NCBI GenBank assembly: GCA_029561345.1 | Contig: JAKQJC010000046.1 | Location: forward strand, 1 to 64,000 | DNA: 64,000 bases | Direction: 5' to 3' | Source: Chloroflexota bacterium | Lineage (GTDB): Bacteria > Chloroflexota > Anaerolineae > Anaerolineales > Anaerolineaceae | Part shown: positions 16,848 through 25,407 of the stretch, one piece after another | Numbering within the stretch: the stretch's first letter is position 1 | How the letters are laid out: every line of letters begins with the position of its first letter | The notes under the pieces: model-generated | Seen by the model: only the letters and a program-made list of their open reading frames with translations | The model's database searches: none | Told to the model about the DNA's origin: nothing | Position numbers and translations under genes: made by a program

Positions 16848-17966
16848 ATGGCTGAACGGATTAAGATAGGCGTCATTTTTGGTGGAAAATCGGGCGAACA
16901 CGAGGTCTCGCTGATGTCGGCGCGTTCCATTTTGTCGGTGCTGAGCCCGCAAAAATTTGAGGTGACGCAAATTGGCATCACGCACAGCGGCCACTGGCTG
17001 ACCGGGGCGAATGTGATCGATGTTCTCGATACGCCGCAGGAAGCCAGCCTGACCGGCGCGGCCATTTTGCCCGACAGCGCCCTGCCCAGCCTTTATGCCT
17101 TGACAGAAATTGCCGGCGGCCTGATGATGCAGGAATTGGCCAGATTGGATGTGGTTTTCCCGGTGCTGCACGGCACTTTTGGCGAAGACGGCACCATTCA
17201 GGGCCTGTTGGAAATGGCGGATGTGGCCTATGTGGGGGCAGGGGTGCTGGCCTCCAGCGTGGGCATGGATAAGGCCCTGTTCAAGGATGTGATGCGCGCC
17301 CACGGCTTGCCGGTGGTGCCTTCGGTGGTGCTGAGCCGCCGCGAAATTGAAAAGAACATGGAAGGCGCCCTGGCTAAAGCTGAAAGCCTGGGCTGCTATC
17401 CTTTGTTTGTCAAGCCCGCCAACCTGGGCTCATCGGTGGGCATCACCAAATGCCGCAGCCGGGGCGACCTGATGGAAGGCCTGCTGGAAGCGGCGCGTTA
17501 CGACCGCCGGATTCTGGTGGAAGTGGGCATTGAAAAACCGCGCGAGATGGAAGTTTCGGTGCTGGGCAACGAAGAAGCCATTGCCTCCATTCCCGGCGAG
17601 GTGATTCCCAGCGATGAGTTTTACACCTACCGCGCCAAATATCTGGATGAGGGTTCGCGCCTGCTCATTCCGGCGCCGCTGGCCCCCGAAGTGGCGGCCC
17701 GCATGAGCGACCTGGCGGTGCGTGCCTATCAGGCGGTGGACGGCGCCGGCCTGGGCCGGGTGGATTTTCTGCTCGACCCGCGCACAGACGATATTTACAT
17801 CAGCGAGATCAACACCCTGCCCGGTTTTACCAAAATCAGCATGTACCCCAAGCTGTGGGAAGCCAGCGGCATTTCGTACGGCATGCTGGTGGAGCAGCTG
17901 GTGAAGCTGGCGATGGAACGCAAGCAGGACCGCGACCGGACCGAACGACGATTCAGGAGTGCATAA
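16848..17966 (+). CDS. ddl: D-alanine--D-alanine ligase
   Basis: Ddl makes the D-Ala-D-Ala dipeptide used by MurF. The 372-residue ATP-grasp enzyme begins KIGVIFGGKSGEHEVSLMSA, with the catalytic EHEVS. It continues with VFPVLHGTFGEDGTIQGLLE, FVKPANLGSSVGITK, EFYTYRAKYLDEGSRL and SEINTLPGFTKISMYPKLW. The Tyr-containing YRAKY loop is typical of D-Ala:D-Ala rather than D-Ala:D-lactate ligases. The ATG at 16848 is preferred over a TTG six bases earlier because of the AGAAAGAG spacing. The ftsQ ATG follows after three bases. Confidence 0.95.
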   Translation: MAERIKIGVIFGGKSGEHEVSLMSARSILSVLSPQKFEVTQIGITHSGHWLTGANVIDVLDTPQEASLTGAAILPDSALPSLYALTEIAGGLMMQELARLDVVFPVLHGTFGEDGTIQGLLEMADVAYVGAGVLASSVGMDKALFKDVMRAHGLPVVPSVVLSRREIEKNMEGALAKAESLGCYPLFVKPANLGSSVGITKCRSRGDLMEGLLEAARYDRRILVEVGIEKPREMEVSVLGNEEAIASIPGEVIPSDEFYTYRAKYLDEGSRLLIPAPLAPEVAARMSDLAVRAYQAVDGAGLGRVDFLLDPRTDDIYISEINTLPGFTKISMYPKLWEASGISYGMLVEQLVKLAMERKQDRDRTERRFRSA

Positions 17967-17969
17967 GCC

Positions 17970-19007
17970 ATGAGGAGAAAAGAAACCGAAACCAACAGCA
18001 GCCGCTCAGAATCCATCCGTTCACGGCGGCAGGCCCCTCAAGAATTACCGCGGGTGTTTTCAAAGGCGCAGATCAACCAGGCCAGCCAGAAAGTGCGCTA
18101 TGCCTCTTCCACGCAGCGTGTCACCTCGCGCCGCCCGGCATCGACCAGCCATGTCAACAGGGGCGCGGTGCGCCCGCCGAGCCGCTATTCAGTTTCGCTG
18201 AATGTGCCCGGGGCGGAAATCAGCCTGCCGGCCCTGCCGACAGCCAAAATTGGCTGGCGGGCGTTTTCTGGCCTGATTGTGATTGTGCTGCTGCCGATCA
18301 TTTTTTTCTTGTTGAACTCTTCCACCTTCCAGGTGAAGAATTTCAAACTCAACGGCGCGGCCATGGTCACCAAGGATGATATTGACCGGGTGATGGGCAT
18401 TAACGGCATACAGGTGGTGGAAGCCCAGCCTGATGGACTGGAGAAGGATTTGCTGAGGGCCTTTCCTGAGTTTGAAACGGCGCAAGTGCAGGTGGCTTTG
18501 CCGACCAACCTGACCATCACGGTCAAGGAGCGGGTGCCGGTGGTGGCCTGGCGGCAAAACGAAAACACCGTGTGGGTGGACGGCAACGGGGTGGCTTTTG
18601 GTGCGCGCGGCGAGAACCCGGACGTGATTTTGGTGGACGCGCGTGATAATCCCCCGGCTCTGCCGGTTCCAGCCGCGCCCCAGGGCAAGGATGGGAAGCC
18701 GGCCGCCGTGGAAGATGAAACGGTGAAGCCGCTGCTGAGCCCTGAAATGGTCCAGGCCATTCAGGCGGTGCAGCCGCTCATCCCCACCGGCACAACGGTG
18801 GTCTATGACGCCGCTTACGGCCTGGGCTGGAGCGACCCGCGCGGCTGGGCGGTGTATCTGGGCGCCAGCGTCAAAGATATCCATGACATGGATGTCAAAA
18901 TGAAAATGTACCAGGAAATTGTGGCGCAGCTTGAAAAAGAAGGCATCACGCCTGCTGTGATCAGCCTGGAATTTACCAACAATCCTTTTTATCGAATGGA
19001 GCCTTAG
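17970..19007 (+). CDS. ftsQ: Cell division protein FtsQ (DivIB)
   Basis: FtsQ is a bitopic scaffold that joins FtsL and FtsB-like proteins at the divisome. The 345-residue protein has a long basic cytoplasmic N-terminus (about 90 residues) and one membrane helix (FSGLIVIVLLPIIFFLLN, about residues 94-112). An outer POTRA domain begins FQVKNFKLNGAAMVTKDDI and includes LTITVKERVPVVAW. A beta domain follows, interrupted by a low-complexity insert near residues 215-250. Its place between ddl and ftsA matches the usual dcw order. Confidence 0.9.
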   Translation: MRRKETETNSSRSESIRSRRQAPQELPRVFSKAQINQASQKVRYASSTQRVTSRRPASTSHVNRGAVRPPSRYSVSLNVPGAEISLPALPTAKIGWRAFSGLIVIVLLPIIFFLLNSSTFQVKNFKLNGAAMVTKDDIDRVMGINGIQVVEAQPDGLEKDLLRAFPEFETAQVQVALPTNLTITVKERVPVVAWRQNENTVWVDGNGVAFGARGENPDVILVDARDNPPALPVPAAPQGKDGKPAAVEDETVKPLLSPEMVQAIQAVQPLIPTGTTVVYDAAYGLGWSDPRGWAVYLGASVKDIHDMDVKMKMYQEIVAQLEKEGITPAVISLEFTNNPFYRMEP

Positions 19008-19010
19008 CCT

Positions 19011-20246
19011 ATGGATACACCAATTGTAGTAGGCATCGATATTGGCACGACCAAAATTTGCACACTGGTGGCCCGGGTTGAAGCCGACCACCGGCTGCGC
19101 ATTCTGGGGGTGGGGATAGAGCCGTCACAGGGCATCCGCAAAGGTACCGTGGTGGATCTGGCGGCAGCGTCGCAGGCGGTGGCCCGCTCCATTCAAAAAG
19201 CGCAGCACACCTCAGGCCTGGAAATCACCAGCGCCCTGGTGAGCCTGGCAGGTTCGCATGTCAGCTCGGTCAACAGCCGCGGCGTGGTGGGCATTGCCCG
19301 CCAGGTGGTGGATCAGGACGATGTGATCCGCGCATTGGATGCCGCCCAGGCGGTGGCCATTCCCCACAACCGTGAGATCATCCACGTGATTCAGCGCGGT
19401 TTCACGGTGGACGGGCAGGACGGCATTCGCATGCCAGTGGGCATGCACGGCTACCGTCTGGAAGTGGAAGCTCACATCATCACCGCGGGCGAATCGACGG
19501 TTGAGAATCTGCGGCAGTGCGTGGCGGCTTCAGGCGTGACCGTTTCGCAGTTTGTGCTCAACCCGCTGGCTTCGGCAGAAGTGGTGCTTTCGGAGACCGA
19601 GCGTCAGATGGGCGTGGTGGTGTGCGATATTGGCGGCGGCACGACCGATATGGCCATTTACGCCGAGGGCGATATTCTGCACACCATGGTGCTCTCGGTG
19701 GGCGGCAATCACATCACGAATGATATTGCCCACGGCCTGCGTCTGCCCACCAGCCAGGCTGAAGAAGTGAAGAAACAGCACGGTTATGCCATTGAAGAAG
19801 AAGTGAGCGATGAAGAAAGTTTCATTGTCCGCGCCTTTGGCGAGGACAAGCCTGTGCAAACCAGCCGCCGCGAACTGGCTCACATCATCGAGGCGCGGGT
19901 GGAAGAAATTTTCCTGCTGGTGATGCAGGAAATCAAGCGTTCCGGTTATGACGGCCTGCTGCCGGCGGGCATGGTGCTGACGGGCGGCACGAGCCTGCTG
20001 CCGGGCATCCGCAACCTGGCCTCAAATGTGCTGGGGGTGCCGGTGCGGCTGGCGCGGCCTGAAAACCTGCTGGGCCTGGCAGATCAGCTCTACTCGCCGT
20101 CCTATTCCACCAGCGTGGGTTTGCTGAACTGGGCGCTTTTGATGGGCGATACGCTGCCTGACGGGCGCGGCGGGCGCGGCAGCAGCAGCGGCGTGACGCT
20201 GGACGTATCCACGTTCAAAAACTGGTTGAAAAAGCTGCTTCCTTGA
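19011..20246 (+). CDS. ftsA: Cell division protein FtsA
   Basis: FtsA is the actin-like ATPase that tethers FtsZ filaments to the membrane. The 411-residue protein begins VVGIDIGTTKICTLVA (phosphate-1 motif) and has the family SHV and 1C-domain region at residues 80-170. It continues with VVCDIGGGTTDMAIY near residue 203 and LTGGTSLLPGI near residue 323. The C-terminal amphipathic helix FKNWLKKLL is the expected membrane-targeting sequence. It follows ftsQ after three bases. A separate promoter for ftsZ lies just after its end. Confidence 0.95.
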   Translation: MDTPIVVGIDIGTTKICTLVARVEADHRLRILGVGIEPSQGIRKGTVVDLAAASQAVARSIQKAQHTSGLEITSALVSLAGSHVSSVNSRGVVGIARQVVDQDDVIRALDAAQAVAIPHNREIIHVIQRGFTVDGQDGIRMPVGMHGYRLEVEAHIITAGESTVENLRQCVAASGVTVSQFVLNPLASAEVVLSETERQMGVVVCDIGGGTTDMAIYAEGDILHTMVLSVGGNHITNDIAHGLRLPTSQAEEVKKQHGYAIEEEVSDEESFIVRAFGEDKPVQTSRRELAHIIEARVEEIFLLVMQEIKRSGYDGLLPAGMVLTGGTSLLPGIRNLASNVLGVPVRLARPENLLGLADQLYSPSYSTSVGLLNWALLMGDTLPDGRGGRGSSSGVTLDVSTFKNWLKKLLP

Positions 20247-20280
20247 AGCAGTTTAGCAATATTTTGGTATAATTTACCAA
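20243..20280 (+). promoter_or_regulatory. ftsZ promoter with palindrome over the -10 box
   Basis: TATAAT at 20268-20273 has a weak TTGAAG (20243-20248) 19 bases upstream. The -10 lies inside a perfect inverted repeat, TTGGTA-TAATT-TACCAA (20264-20280), well placed for a repressor. It would allow ftsZ expression independent of the cluster promoter. Confidence 0.6.
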
Positions 20281-20295
20281 TGAGAGAGGAGACTT

Positions 20296-21486
20296 ATGGA
20301 CATCTATTCTAACCAAGGATTCGAAATGCAGGCCCGCATCAAGGTCGTGGGTGTGGGCGGCGGCGGCTGCAATGCGGTCAACCGCATGATTGCCGAAGGC
20401 CTGACGGGCGTGGAATTTGTTGCTGTCAATACGGATGCGCAGGCGCTGCAGCTTTCAAAGGCGCCGATCCGCATTCAAATTGGCGACAAGGTGACGCGCG
20501 GTTTGGGCGCCGGCGGCAACCCTGATAATGGCCGCAAGGCTGCCGAGGAATCATCTGAAGAATTGTTCGAGGTGTTGAAGGGCAGCGACATGGTCTTCAT
20601 CACCGCGGGCATGGGCGGCGGCACCGGCACCGGCGCCGTGCCGATTGTGGCCTCGGTGGCCAAAGAAGCCCAGGCGCTGACCATCGGTGTGGTGACCAAG
20701 CCTTTCACCTTTGAAGGCTCACGCCGCATGACCTCGGCCGATTCCGGTATTACAAAACTGAAAGAATATGCGGATACCCTGATTGTGATCCCCAACGACC
20801 GCTTGCTGCAAATTGTGGACAAGCGCGCCTCGCTGCAGGACGCCTTCCGCCAGGCGGATGATGTGCTGCGCCAGGGCATCCAGGGCATCTCTGAACTGAT
20901 CACGGTCCCCGGCCTGATCAACCTCGACTTTGCGGATGTGAAGGCCATCATGTCAGAGGGCGGGGCAGCATTGATGGCCGTGGGTAAAGCCACCGGTGAA
21001 GAGCGCGCCCGCCTTGCGGCGCAGGCCGCCATCGCCAGCCAGCTTCTGGATGTGACCATTGACGGCGCCCGCGGCATTTTGTTCAATGTCACCGGCGGCC
21101 CGAACCTGACCCTCTTCGAGGTCAACCAGGCGGCGGCCATCATCAAAGAAACCGCACATCCGGATGTGAACCTGATCTTCGGCGCAGTGATCGACCCCAA
21201 CATGGGCGAAGAACTGCGGATTACGGTCATTGCCACTGGTTTTGACCAGGCTGGCGGCGGCGCGCGCCGTGTTGAGACGCGCCCTCAGCAGCAGCCCATT
21301 CAAACCGGCCGCCAGAACCAGCCTGCTCAGGCTGCCCAGCAGCAGCCGGCCCCGGTGATGCAGCCGGTGGAGAACCAGCAGAGCAAGCCCCCTGCCAGCA
21401 GCGCCCGCCCCGGATTCACCCCCGTGACGGTGGATACGCGCGACCTGGATCTGCCTGCGTTCTTGCGTCCCCGCCTGCAGAAGTAG
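20296..21486 (+). CDS. ftsZ: Cell division GTPase FtsZ
   Basis: FtsZ is the tubulin-like GTPase that forms the division ring. The 396-residue protein has [16 protein letters not shown] (nucleotide base loop), the tubulin signature [10 protein letters not shown] near residue 110, [16 protein letters not shown] (T7 region) and a C-terminal domain ending near residue 320. A Gln/Pro-rich linker of about 55 residues follows. The terminal peptide [12 protein letters not shown] matches the conserved tail that binds FtsA. The ATG at 20296 follows GAGAGAGGAGA closely; a second ATG at 20326 is possible. Two terminators follow. Confidence 0.97.
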   Translation: MDIYSNQGFEMQARIKVVGVGGGGCNAVNRMIAEGLTGVEFVAVNTDAQALQLSKAPIRIQIGDKVTRGLGAGGNPDNGRKAAEESSEELFEVLKGSDMVFITAGMGGGTGTGAVPIVASVAKEAQALTIGVVTKPFTFEGSRRMTSADSGITKLKEYADTLIVIPNDRLLQIVDKRASLQDAFRQADDVLRQGIQGISELITVPGLINLDFADVKAIMSEGGAALMAVGKATGEERARLAAQAAIASQLLDVTIDGARGILFNVTGGPNLTLFEVNQAAAIIKETAHPDVNLIFGAVIDPNMGEELRITVIATGFDQAGGGARRVETRPQQQPIQTGRQNQPAQAAQQQPAPVMQPVENQQSKPPASSARPGFTPVTVDTRDLDLPAFLRPRLQK

Positions 21487-21553
21487 GCGTGGCGAAAGGG
21501 AAAATCCCCTTTCAAATCCCTGTGTGAACAGGGCAGCTTTGCTGTTGCCTGTT

Positions 21554-21602
21554 GCTTTCCGGCTGAGAACCTCCTCTCCCTCAGCCGGAAAGCTTTTACT
21601 TT
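21554..21602 (+). terminator. ftsZ intrinsic terminator
   Basis: GCTTTCCGGCTGAG (21554-21567) pairs perfectly with CTCAGCCGGAAAGC (21580-21593), a 14-bp stem with a 12-base loop. It is followed by TTTTACTTT. Confidence 0.85.
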
Positions 21603-21651
21603 AAAGCCTGCTGCTGCCCGCAAAGGCAATCCATACCTGCGCAAGGAACAA

Positions 21652-21680
21652 AAAAAGACGCACAGCCTGTGCGTCTTTTT
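21652..21680. terminator. Bidirectional terminator between ftsZ and the amylase gene
   Basis: AAAAAGACGCACA (21652-21664), loop GCC, then the exact complement ending in TTTTT (21668-21680). T-runs on both strands suit the convergent genes. Confidence 0.88.
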
Positions 21681-21699
21681 GCATGGAAGAATGGACGGC

Positions 21700-24600
21700 T
21701 TACTGGGATATGACCAGCGGCAGGTAGAGCCTGGAGCGCGAGGCTATGTTCAGAGTGACGGTGGCACTGACCGTGTCGAAGCCGTCGGTGAGACTGTAGG
21801 TGAAGGTGTCCTGCACGGCGTTGAGACTGGTGCAGGTGTAGATGAAACTGCCGTCCGGTGAAAGGGTCAGGGTGCCGTGGGCGGGCTGGGTGAGAACTGC
21901 GATGGCAAGGGGGTCGCCATCGGCGTCGCTGTCATTGATGCGCACGCCAAGGGTGGCGGGAACGGTGAGGGTGTTTCCCGTGCTGAGAGTATACACGTCG
22001 GGCTGCGCCACGGGGAGGGTGTTGGAGGCCTTCAGTGTCGAGCAGCTTTGTTTGCCGGCAGCATTGAGGGCGCAAACTTTGTAGCCCACGCTGGCATTGG
22101 CCGGGGTGGGGTCAGTGAAGGTCAGCAGGCCGCCGTCCGAGCCGAAGGCCGGAGCGGTGAGGGTGGCAATCTGGTTGCCGGCTGAGGGCATGAAGCCGCT
22201 GGCTGCGCCGCGATGCAGGGTGTAGATGGTCACGGTTTCGCGCTCGCCCAGGGTATCGCGGCTCACCTGGGGCCAGGAGAGGGTGACGGTGCTGCTGGCC
22301 TGGTGCTCAACGGTGAGGGTGGAAGCCGCGGGGGTATCAATGAGGTCGTTTTCCAGCAGCACAGCCCCCCAGGTGGGGTTGACGCTGACGGTGAGGGTGC
22401 CCGCGGCTGAAACTGTGGCGGTGGCGCCGTTGAGAGCGTCGAGCATCACCGTGCCGGTGGCCAGGTTGTAAGGCGCAGCGGTGAGGTTGCTGAGGGTCAC
22501 GGCATGGGCGCTGCCGTCGCGGTTGAGCAGAACCAGGGCGGTCTGGTCGCCGTAGGTGCGCCCGTAGCCGTAGATTTTGTTGGCGTCGTCAATCACCATG
22601 CCGTGCTGCACATCGCCATCCTGCAGGGCACGGTAGCTGTTGCGGATGGAGGCCATCTGGCGCACAAAGGGCTGCATGCTGGTGGTGTCGGGTACATAGG
22701 ATGAGCCGCCCGCATCCAGCCAGGGGAAGGGCGCGCGGTTGTAGGGGTCGTCTTCATATTTGGTGCCTGACCAGACGCCGCTGTGGTTGAGGGCCACTTC
22801 ATTGCCGTAATAGACGGTGGGGGCGCCGGCGTAGGTGAAGGTGAAGAGATACAGCTCTTTCAGGCGCTGCAGGGCGGCTGCTTCGCTGCCGTTGTTGATT
22901 TGGGTCAACAGGAACAGGACGCGGTTGGTATCGTGAGAGCCTTCCAGGTTCATCATGGCTTTCCAGGCCATGGGGGGATAATCTTCCCACATGGACAGCA
23001 GGCGGGCGTTGAACTGGGAGGGGTTGTTGTATTCGATGGCGCCGCTGGATGAGCCGGAATTGCTGTCGTTGTCTTCAAACTTGACGCCGCCGGTGCAGCC
23101 ATTTCCAGAGCAGCCGGTGAAGAGCCAGTTGAGCAGGGTGCCGCGCATGCGGTAATTCATCACGCTGTCCCATTCGTCTCCCAGCAGCCAGGCCGAGGCA
23201 TCGCCCCAAACTTCGCCGAGCATGATCACATCATCCTTGCCGGTGACGCTGCTGTTGCGCACGGCGGCGCGGAAGCCTTCCCAGTAATTGTTGGCCGGCG
23301 CATAGAGCCCGGCATCCACATCGTCACCAACGTCAAAGCGCCAGCCTGAGGCGCCCTGCGAAACCCAATAGGGACCGACGGAATTGAGTCCATTGTTCCA
23401 GATGAGCTGGCGCACGGCCGCCGAATTGGCCTGCAGCTTGGGCAGGGAGGAATAACCCCACCAGGCTTCGTAGGTTTGCCCGGCATCATCTGCGCCGTTC
23501 AGGCACACCACATTGGTGGCCCCGTCTTTGCCGGGATTGCCCATATCGGGGAAGTAGAACCAGGAATAGAAGGGCGAAGAACCGCCTTCGCAGGCGCCGC
23601 TGTTGTCATCGGTGCCGATGGTGTTGGTGCTGGTGAGGTTGCCGGCAGCATCGTAGCGCTGGTAGCGGTCGAAGTAGAAGCTGTCGGAAGAGGTGTGGTT
23701 GAACACGCCGTCGAGGATCAGGCGCATGCCGTGTTTTTCAGCTTCCCGGGCCAGGTCCTGGAAATCTTCGAGGGTGCCGAAAGCCGGGTCAATGCGCATG
23801 TAGTTGGAGGTGTCGTACTTATGGTTGGAGGGGGCTTCAAAGATGGGGTTGAGGTACAGCACCGTGATGCCCAGGGCGTCAAAATAGCCCGCCTTGATCT
23901 TTTCGGTGATGCCTTTGAGGTCGCCGCCGTAGAAATTGTCGCCGTAGTAACCGGCGCAATTGTAGCCCGCGCCCTGCAGGCCGCGCGGGTCGCAGATGGT
24001 GTAGTTCCAGTCGCCGTTGGGGTTGCTGCCGTTGAACATGGAGCGGGAAATGCTGCCGCCGTCCTTGTTATATGAAAAGGTGCCGGCAGGGGTGTTGTTG
24101 GAAGGGTCGCCGTCCCTGAAACGGTCGGGGAAAATCTGGTAGATGGTGGCGCGCTGCATCCATTCGGGCACGGTGTAATCCGCGTCGTAAATGGTGATCT
24201 GGTAGCTGTTGGACTGGGCTTCGCCCTCAGACGTGGTGACCGCGCCGGTGCCGCCGCCGTAGAATTTGGGATCGTCATCGCGGTAGAAAGAGGCGCTGGT
24301 GCCGCTGACGGCCGAGAAGTAATAATAGTAAATGTTGCTGGTGGCTGGAACCGGCAGGTCAAATTTCCAGAAAGTCACGCCGCCCAGCGAGGCATCCAGC
24401 TCGTGGCGGTCAAAGGTGAGGGTTTCGGTGGCTGCGCTGCCTGCGCGCAGATTCCAGATGCGGATTTTTGGCGCCTCGGTGAGGTTTTCCATGCAGGTGC
24501 GGAAATGCAGGGTGATGCTGGCGGTGGAAGTGGCCACCGGGCCAGCCGGATCGCGGTAGGTGGTGGAGAAGGAGTCGTGGAACTGGCCGTTCCAGTAGAG

Positions 24601-25083
24601 GTTGTTGGAGGTCTGGTTGGCGCCCACGCAGCCGCCGCTGGCGGCATCAATCACAATTTTATTTTTGGTACTGGACGTAGTGCCTGTGTATGAGCCGTCG
24701 GTGCAGGCGTAATACAGCTCTTTCAGGCCGACGGTTTGCGAAGGCAGGGTGACCGAATAGAGGTCAGAGGTACCGGAATCGCCGGCATAGCTCATGGCGG
24801 CTGTGGCGGTTGAAAGCCAGCTTCCGCCGAAGAGGGCCACCGGGCTGTAATAAAGGGTGCAGGAAATGCCCGCGCCCTGGCCGGCAGGATCGGTGATGCC
24901 CAACTTATAGACGCGGACCGTGGCGGTCAGGGAATCACCGGGGAGCATGGCATAAGGGTTGGCTGAGGGAAAATGGGTATAAACTTCAAGCGGGCTGGTT
25001 GCCTGGGCGGGTTGAACGGCTGCCAGGCCCAGGCTGAGCAGTAAAATGCCAGCCGTCATGAGACGCACAAAAGACCATTTCAT
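21700..25083 (-). CDS. Large secreted alpha-amylase family (GH13) glycosidase
   Basis: A 1127-residue exported enzyme that should hydrolyse alpha-glucans outside the cell. Residues 1-30 form a signal peptide with likely cleavage after AQA. Two N-terminal beta domains (to about residue 300) resemble carbohydrate-binding or Ig-like modules. The GH13 barrel has region I DGVFNHTSSD, region II GWRFDVGDDVD (nucleophile Asp), region III MLGEVWGDAS (acid/base Glu) and region IV EGSHDTNRVL. A C-terminal beta domain, a fibronectin-like segment and a cadherin/Big-type domain (NDSDADGDPLAIAVLTQPAH) follow. The chain ends RLYLPLVISQ, a short tail seen on secreted proteins of this kind of bacterium. The start at 25083 is chosen for the signal peptide and the upstream AAGGA. 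A consensus-like promoter lies 75 bases upstream. Neopullulanase or maltogenic amylase activity is possible. Confidence 0.88.
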   Translation of the reverse strand: MKWSFVRLMTAGILLLSLGLAAVQPAQATSPLEVYTHFPSANPYAMLPGDSLTATVRVYKLGITDPAGQGAGISCTLYYSPVALFGGSWLSTATAAMSYAGDSGTSDLYSVTLPSQTVGLKELYYACTDGSYTGTTSSTKNKIVIDAASGGCVGANQTSNNLYWNGQFHDSFSTTYRDPAGPVATSTASITLHFRTCMENLTEAPKIRIWNLRAGSAATETLTFDRHELDASLGGVTFWKFDLPVPATSNIYYYYFSAVSGTSASFYRDDDPKFYGGGTGAVTTSEGEAQSNSYQITIYDADYTVPEWMQRATIYQIFPDRFRDGDPSNNTPAGTFSYNKDGGSISRSMFNGSNPNGDWNYTICDPRGLQGAGYNCAGYYGDNFYGGDLKGITEKIKAGYFDALGITVLYLNPIFEAPSNHKYDTSNYMRIDPAFGTLEDFQDLAREAEKHGMRLILDGVFNHTSSDSFYFDRYQRYDAAGNLTSTNTIGTDDNSGACEGGSSPFYSWFYFPDMGNPGKDGATNVVCLNGADDAGQTYEAWWGYSSLPKLQANSAAVRQLIWNNGLNSVGPYWVSQGASGWRFDVGDDVDAGLYAPANNYWEGFRAAVRNSSVTGKDDVIMLGEVWGDASAWLLGDEWDSVMNYRMRGTLLNWLFTGCSGNGCTGGVKFEDNDSNSGSSSGAIEYNNPSQFNARLLSMWEDYPPMAWKAMMNLEGSHDTNRVLFLLTQINNGSEAAALQRLKELYLFTFTYAGAPTVYYGNEVALNHSGVWSGTKYEDDPYNRAPFPWLDAGGSSYVPDTTSMQPFVRQMASIRNSYRALQDGDVQHGMVIDDANKIYGYGRTYGDQTALVLLNRDGSAHAVTLSNLTAAPYNLATGTVMLDALNGATATVSAAGTLTVSVNPTWGAVLLENDLIDTPAASTLTVEHQASSTVTLSWPQVSRDTLGERETVTIYTLHRGAASGFMPSAGNQIATLTAPAFGSDGGLLTFTDPTPANASVGYKVCALNAAGKQSCSTLKASNTLPVAQPDVYTLSTGNTLTVPATLGVRINDSDADGDPLAIAVLTQPAHGTLTLSPDGSFIYTCTSLNAVQDTFTYSLTDGFDTVSATVTLNIASRSRLYLPLVISQ

Positions 25084-25158
25084 AAGGGACTTTCCTTTCA
25101 GAATGAAGAAAAACACCGGCTCTGCGCCGGGCAGGAGGTAAGATGAGACTCTCTTTTG

Positions 25159-25186
25159 AGTATACAGGACTTCCTGCGGCCGTCAA
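25159..25186 (-). promoter_or_regulatory. Promoter of the amylase gene
   Basis: On the minus strand TTGACG (complement of 25181-25186), a 16-bp spacer and TATACT (complement of 25159-25164). Confidence 0.7.
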
Positions 25187-25277
25187 GTGGGCCATCTGGA
25201 ATTTTGGTTAAATTCCGGTTGCACCTCCCCATGTCCTTAAAACCACCTCAATGCATAGAAGAAGCCCTTGCAAAAGA

Positions 25278-25304
25278 GGCTTCAAAAAACGGATCTTTGA
25301 AGCC
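25278..25304. repeat. Perfect 9-bp inverted repeat in the amylase-kinase intergenic region
   Basis: GGCTTCAAA (25278-25286) and TTTGAAGCC (25296-25304) are exact inverted copies around a 9-base centre. A second palindrome, AAAATG-GCG-CATTTT, lies at 25353-25367. The 324-base region 25084-25407 holds no gene. These repeats are operator-like but the regulator is unknown. Confidence 0.45.
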
Positions 25305-25392
25305 CACGCGGGGCGTTTCCTGAAGCAGGGCCAGTGTGAAAATTGCCATATCAAAATGGCGCATTTTATGCATCTTTTGGCCGAAAAGCGGG

Positions 25393-25407
25393 TAAAATAC
25401 AATCACC
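25393..25407 (+). promoter_or_regulatory. Possible -10 box directly before the kinase ATG
   Basis: TAAAAT (25393-25398) is followed by nine bases and the ATG at 25408, with no Shine-Dalgarno sequence. This predicts a leaderless or nearly leaderless transcript. No clear -35 is visible. Confidence 0.4.

Noticed and set aside
14726-17303. Long minus-strand frames of 375 and 477 codons opposite murC, murB and ddl
   Set aside because: They mirror G+C-rich codons of certain dcw genes, are rich in His, Gln and Gly, lack family motifs and ribosome sites.
23476-24362. Long frames of about 200 codons within the amylase gene on both strands
   Set aside because: Shadows of the biased codon use of the GH13 gene; no motifs and no start signals.
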